From: Allobranchiibius huperziae
GTDB lineage: Bacteria > Actinomycetota > Actinomycetes > Actinomycetales > Dermatophilaceae
Assembly: GCF_013410455.1 (NCBI RefSeq)
Contig: NZ_JACCFW010000001.1
Location: 636,929 to 700,928 of the forward strand
DNA length: 64,000 nt
Reading direction: 5' to 3'
Below, in pieces: positions 61,153 to 64,000 of this stretch. The position numbers and the translations under genes were made by a program. The notes under the pieces are model-generated. The model saw only the letters and a list, made by a program, of their open reading frames with translations. It was not told the DNA's origin and made no database searches. The number at the start of each line of letters is the position of its first letter. Position 1 is the stretch's first letter.

Positions 61153-62045
61153 GCTGGCACTTCCTCTCGTGCGTCAGCGGCGGTCAGCCGCAGGAACATG
61201 TCTTCCAGGCCCGCGGATCCCGCCGGTGCCAGAAGGGTCAGGACCACGCCGTGCCGGGCGGCGAGTGCGCCGATCTCAGCCGGGTCCGCGCTGACCCGCA
61301 GGCCGTCACCGTCGGTGACGGACTGCAGACCGGCGTCCGCCAGCACGCGTTCGAACGCCGGGTCGTCGGTCGAGCGCACCGTCGTGCCGGTGGCCTGCAT
61401 CAGTTCGTTCTTGGGACCGCGGGCGACGATCTTCCCGCGGCCGATGACGAGCAGCTCGTCCGCGACGACCTCGATCTCGTGCAGCAGGTGGGAGGACAGC
61501 AGTACGGTGCCGCCCTGGTCGGCGTATCCGCGCAGCAGCGTGCGCATCCATCGGATGCCGGCGGGGTCCAGACCGTTGGCGGGTTCGTCCAGGATGAGCA
61601 CCTCGGGGTCGCCGAGCAGGGCGTGGGCGATTCCGAGGCGTTGGCGCATCCCGAGCGAGTAGTTCCCGATGCGGCGCCCGGCCTCGGCGTCGGTCAGCCC
61701 CACCAGATCGAGCAGCTCCTCCACCCGGGTGCGCGCCAGCCCCATCGTGACGGCCCCGAGGGTGAGCACCTCGCGGCCCGTGCGACCCGCGTGCTGCGCG
61801 GACGCGTCCAGCAGTACGCCGACGTGGCGACCGGGGTTCGGCAGGGCGGCGTACGGGCGATCGAGCACGGTCGCCCGCCCGGAGGTCGCGGGCGTGAGCC
61901 CGCAGACGATCCGCATGCAGGTGGACTTGCCCGCGCCGTTCGGGCCGAGGAAGCCGGTGACGGCCCCCGGGCGCACGGTGAAGGACACGTCGTCGACGGC
62001 GGTGTACCCGCCGTAGCGTTTGGTCAGGTTCTCGACTGTGATCAT
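61149..62045 (-). CDS. ABC transporter ATP-binding protein
   Basis: The 298-residue ATPase has Walker A 'GFLGPNGAGKSTCMRIVCG', Q-loop segment 'HVGVLLDASAQHAGRTGREV', signature 'YSLGMRQRLGIAHALLGDPE', Walker B 'VLILDEPANGLDPAGIRWMR' and the H-loop 'LLSSHLLHEIEVVADEL'. A C-terminal about 80-residue extension follows, as in BcrA/DrrA-type exporters. The ATG at 62045 matches the 'MITVENLTKRYGGYTAVDDV' N-terminus; longer upstream frames cross into the divergent promoter. It drives the permease at 60343. Confidence 0.93.
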   Translation of the reverse strand: MITVENLTKRYGGYTAVDDVSFTVRPGAVTGFLGPNGAGKSTCMRIVCGLTPATSGRATVLDRPYAALPNPGRHVGVLLDASAQHAGRTGREVLTLGAVTMGLARTRVEELLDLVGLTDAEAGRRIGNYSLGMRQRLGIAHALLGDPEVLILDEPANGLDPAGIRWMRTLLRGYADQGGTVLLSSHLLHEIEVVADELLVIGRGKIVARGPKNELMQATGTTVRSTDDPAFERVLADAGLQSVTDGDGLRVSADPAEIGALAARHGVVLTLLAPAGSAGLEDMFLRLTAADAREEVPA

Positions 62046-62180
62046 GACGACCACGCTGCCGAAAGCCGCAGGGGTCGCACATCGGCCGTGCGCATACGGC
62101 GTGTGCGACTTCGGTAGGGGGTCGCCGGTCCGTCGGGATGGGATGCTGCGCCACGGAGGGCCCGGGCCCGTGATCCGCCC

Positions 62181-62186
62181 TAGGGT
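62181..62186 (+). promoter_or_regulatory. -10 box of leaderless histidine-kinase promoter
   Basis: TAGGGT is followed by seven bases and the GTG at 62194. Confidence 0.55.
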
Positions 62187-62193
62187 CGGCAGG

Positions 62194-63393
62194 GTGACGA
62201 GCGATGTCCGGATCCGGATGCCCCGGTGGTGGAGCGAGACGTGGCGTCTGCTCGCGTCCGCCGTGGTCGGCGCGTTGCTCTGGCTGGCGACGGTGGCCGA
62301 CGGCACGACGGCTCACTACCACTTCCACGACTGGTGGCCCTACGTCGATCTCCTCGCGGGAGCGCTGCTCCTGCCGTTGTTGTTGCTGCGCCGCCGCCGG
62401 CCGCTCGCAGTCACGCTCGTCCTCATCGCGTCCACGGCGGTGGTGGCCAGCACGGTCGCCGCGGCCGGGATCGCGCTCATCTCCCTCTGTACGCATCGCG
62501 TGCGACGAGACATCGTCCTCGCCGGGACCGCCTGGATCGTCACCGGAGTGGTGTTCAGCGCGGTGCACCCCGCGGACACGGGGCTGGGCGAGCGGGTCAC
62601 GAATCTCACGACCAGCGTGCTGTCGCTCGCGTTCGCCGTGGCGGTCGGACTGTTCATCGGAGCCCGGCGGGAGCTGGTCGCTCAACTGCACGAACGCGCC
62701 GAGACCGCCGAGCGGGAACGGGACCTGCGCGTCGCGCAGGCGCGGGCCGGAGAGCGGGCCCGGATCGCCCGCGAGATGCACGACGTCCTCGCGCACCGGA
62801 TCTCGCTGGTCGCGATGCACTCCGGCGCCCTGGCCTACCGCGCGGACCTGCCCCCCGACCAGGTCCGCGAGACCGCGACCCTCATCCAGGAGAACTCCCA
62901 CCTGGCACTGACCGAGTTGAGGGAGGTGCTGGGGGTGCTGCGCGATCCGGATCTGGACCAGAGTCAGGTGGCGGCTCCACTGCCCACCCTGGCGCAGTTG
63001 CCCGCGCTCATCGACCACGAACGTGAGGCCGGAGCGTCCATCGAGGCCGACACCGAGGGCGATCTGAGGTCGGTGCCGGAGCCGTTGTCCCGCAACGCTT
63101 TTCGTATTGTGCAGGAGTGTCTGACGAACGCTCGCAAACACTCCCCGACCTCGCAGGTCGCCGTCAGGATCGAGGTGGACAACGGCGCCGGCGTGCACAT
63201 CGAGGTCAGCAACGCGATGGCGACGCCGTCGTCGGGCCGCGGCGCGGATGCGCCGACGCGCTCGGGCCTTGGCCTCATCGGTCTCACCGAGCGCGCGGTG
63301 CTGGCCGGCGGCGAGCTCACCTACGAGGTCGACCGGGCGCACCGTTTCCTGGTCCGCGCGTCGCTGCCGTGGGAGCGTGCCGGCCATGGTTGA
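62194..63393 (+). CDS. Sensor histidine kinase (HisKA_3, NarL-system type)
   Basis: The 399-residue membrane kinase has about five hydrophobic segments in the first 165 residues. A coiled coil follows, with phospho-acceptor motif 'ARIAREMHDVLAHRISLVAM' and 'VRETATLIQENSHLALTELR'. The HATPase domain has 'NAFRIVQECLTNARKHSPT' and 'GLGLIGLTERAVLAGGEL'. The sensor part has no large external loop, so it may sense within the membrane. Its stop overlaps the response-regulator start by eight bases. It is divergent from an ABC exporter it may control. Confidence 0.92.
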   Translation: MTSDVRIRMPRWWSETWRLLASAVVGALLWLATVADGTTAHYHFHDWWPYVDLLAGALLLPLLLLRRRRPLAVTLVLIASTAVVASTVAAAGIALISLCTHRVRRDIVLAGTAWIVTGVVFSAVHPADTGLGERVTNLTTSVLSLAFAVAVGLFIGARRELVAQLHERAETAERERDLRVAQARAGERARIAREMHDVLAHRISLVAMHSGALAYRADLPPDQVRETATLIQENSHLALTELREVLGVLRDPDLDQSQVAAPLPTLAQLPALIDHEREAGASIEADTEGDLRSVPEPLSRNAFRIVQECLTNARKHSPTSQVAVRIEVDNGAGVHIEVSNAMATPSSGRGADAPTRSGLGLIGLTERAVLAGGELTYEVDRAHRFLVRASLPWERAGHG

Positions 63394-64000
63394 GCAGGAT
63401 GTGGGCGGCGTCGAGGTGGTCCTGGTCGACGACGAGGCGCTGGTACGCGCCGGATTGCGGATGATCCTGGGCGGCGCGCCGGACATCACCGTCCTGGCCG
63501 AGGCCGGCGACGGCCTCGAGGCACTCGACGTGGTCGCCCGGCATCGACCGGACGTCGTCCTCATGGACATCCGGATGCCGCGGCTGGACGGGATCAGCGC
63601 GTGCGATCAGATGGTGCGGCGCTACGCCGACGACGTCCGGGTCATCGTCCTCACCACGTTCGACACCGACGACCTGATCCTGCGTGCGCTGCGGGTGGGA
63701 GCCAGCGGGTTCCTGTTGAAGGACACGCCACCGGACCGCCTGGTGCAGGCCGTGCGGGCCGTCGCGGACGGCGAGCCGATGCTGTCGCCGACCATCACGG
63801 CGAGCCTGATGAGCAGGGTCGCCTCCAGCGGCGACGACGACCGCGGGGCCGCGGCACGCCACCGGCTCGATCGGCTCACCGACCGCGAACGGGAGGTGGC
63901 GATCGGGGTGGGGGAGGGTCTGTCCAACGCCCAGATCGGCCGGCAGCTCTATCTGAGCGTGCCTACGGTCAAGGCGCACGTCTCGCGGGTGCTCACCAAG
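63386..64000 (+). CDS. NarL/LuxR-type response regulator, cut by the right edge
   Basis: The visible 205 residues hold a full receiver domain: 'VVLVDDEALVRAGLRMILGG', phospho-acceptor Asp in 'PDVVLMDIRMPRLDG', and 'VRVIVLTTFDTDDLILRAL' with 'GFLLKDTPPDRL'. Most of a LuxR helix-turn-helix follows ('LTDREREVAIGVGEGLSNAQ' and 'IGRQLYLSVPTVKAHVSRVL'). The frame runs off the window without a stop, probably only a few residues short. The ATG overlaps the kinase stop by eight bases (ATGGTTGA). Likely targets are the divergent ABC genes. Confidence 0.93.
   Translation, partial: MVEQDVGGVEVVLVDDEALVRAGLRMILGGAPDITVLAEAGDGLEALDVVARHRPDVVLMDIRMPRLDGISACDQMVRRYADDVRVIVLTTFDTDDLILRALRVGASGFLLKDTPPDRLVQAVRAVADGEPMLSPTITASLMSRVASSGDDDRGAAARHRLDRLTDREREVAIGVGEGLSNAQIGRQLYLSVPTVKAHVSRVLTK

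Overview
The window is high-GC DNA with dense GTG and TTG starts, 4- to 11-base stop/start overlaps and many leaderless genes. It is a chromosomal segment of an actinobacterium. From 19.8 kb to 60.3 kb, gene content and order recall the Mycobacterium tuberculosis stretch Rv0991c-Rv1026: fmdB, 5-FTHF cyclo-ligase, galU, moeA, rimJ and sepX/glpR, then pmt, rsmI, metG, tatD, rsmA and ispE, then tetR, tRNA-Gln, glmU, prs, rplY, pth, mfd, mazG, eno, divIC, DUF501, ppx and tRNA-Leu. The lineage cannot be fixed from sequence alone. A Micrococcales member (Dermacoccaceae or Intrasporangiaceae-like) is a reasonable guess.

1-2.5 kb looks like accessory or decaying DNA. It holds a truncated unknown gene with untypical codons, a gene-free stretch with a tRNA-3'-end-like fragment, corA, and a frameshifted MmyB-type regulator remnant. 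2.5-8.35 kb has an MhuD-like heme monooxygenase and a leftward coupled operon for polyhydroxyalkanoate and acyl-CoA metabolism (acyl-CoA ligase, PhaC, PhaZ, acyl-CoA dehydrogenase). tRNA-Arg(CCT), a small membrane protein, an alpha/beta hydrolase and a crotonase follow. A 52-bp-period repeat array separates the crotonase from a convergent AI-2E family protein. 13-19.1 kb carries a membrane-anchored binding-protein/VWA fusion and a 1252-residue DUF4011-helicase-nuclease with a small coupled partner.

19.2-28.5 kb: SAF-domain protein, mtnP, fmdB, a K+/H+-type antiporter and 5-FTHF cyclo-ligase lie on the minus strand. galU, moeA, moaC, mogA-like, a rimJ-like GNAT, sepX and a small membrane protein lie on the plus strand, followed by tRNA-Ala(CGC). 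28.6-31.4 kb: an SDR/TetR divergent pair with a clear operator, and a second SDR broken by one amber codon. 31.4-43.5 kb: a HAD phosphatase, two PH-domain membrane proteins, pmt, rsmI, metG, tatD, rsmA, ispE and an ABC-F ATPase. 43.5-46.4 kb: a MarR regulator with two palindromic operators facing a trans-aconitate methyltransferase-like gene, a VOC protein, a tandem-repeat array flanked by a duplicated tetR 3' end, and the TetR gene. 46.4-60.3 kb: tRNA-Gln(TTG) and the glmU-to-ppx housekeeping block, ending with an unusual short-variable-arm tRNA carrying a UAA anticodon. 60.3-64 kb: an ABC exporter pair and a divergent NarL-type two-component system cut by the window edge.

Two cross-cutting features stand out. 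At least twelve genes have a TANNNT or CACAAT -10 box exactly 6-7 bases before the start codon, indicating leaderless mRNAs. The three longest gaps between convergent genes (about 411, 194 and 401 bp) all hold tandem arrays with a 51-52 bp period.
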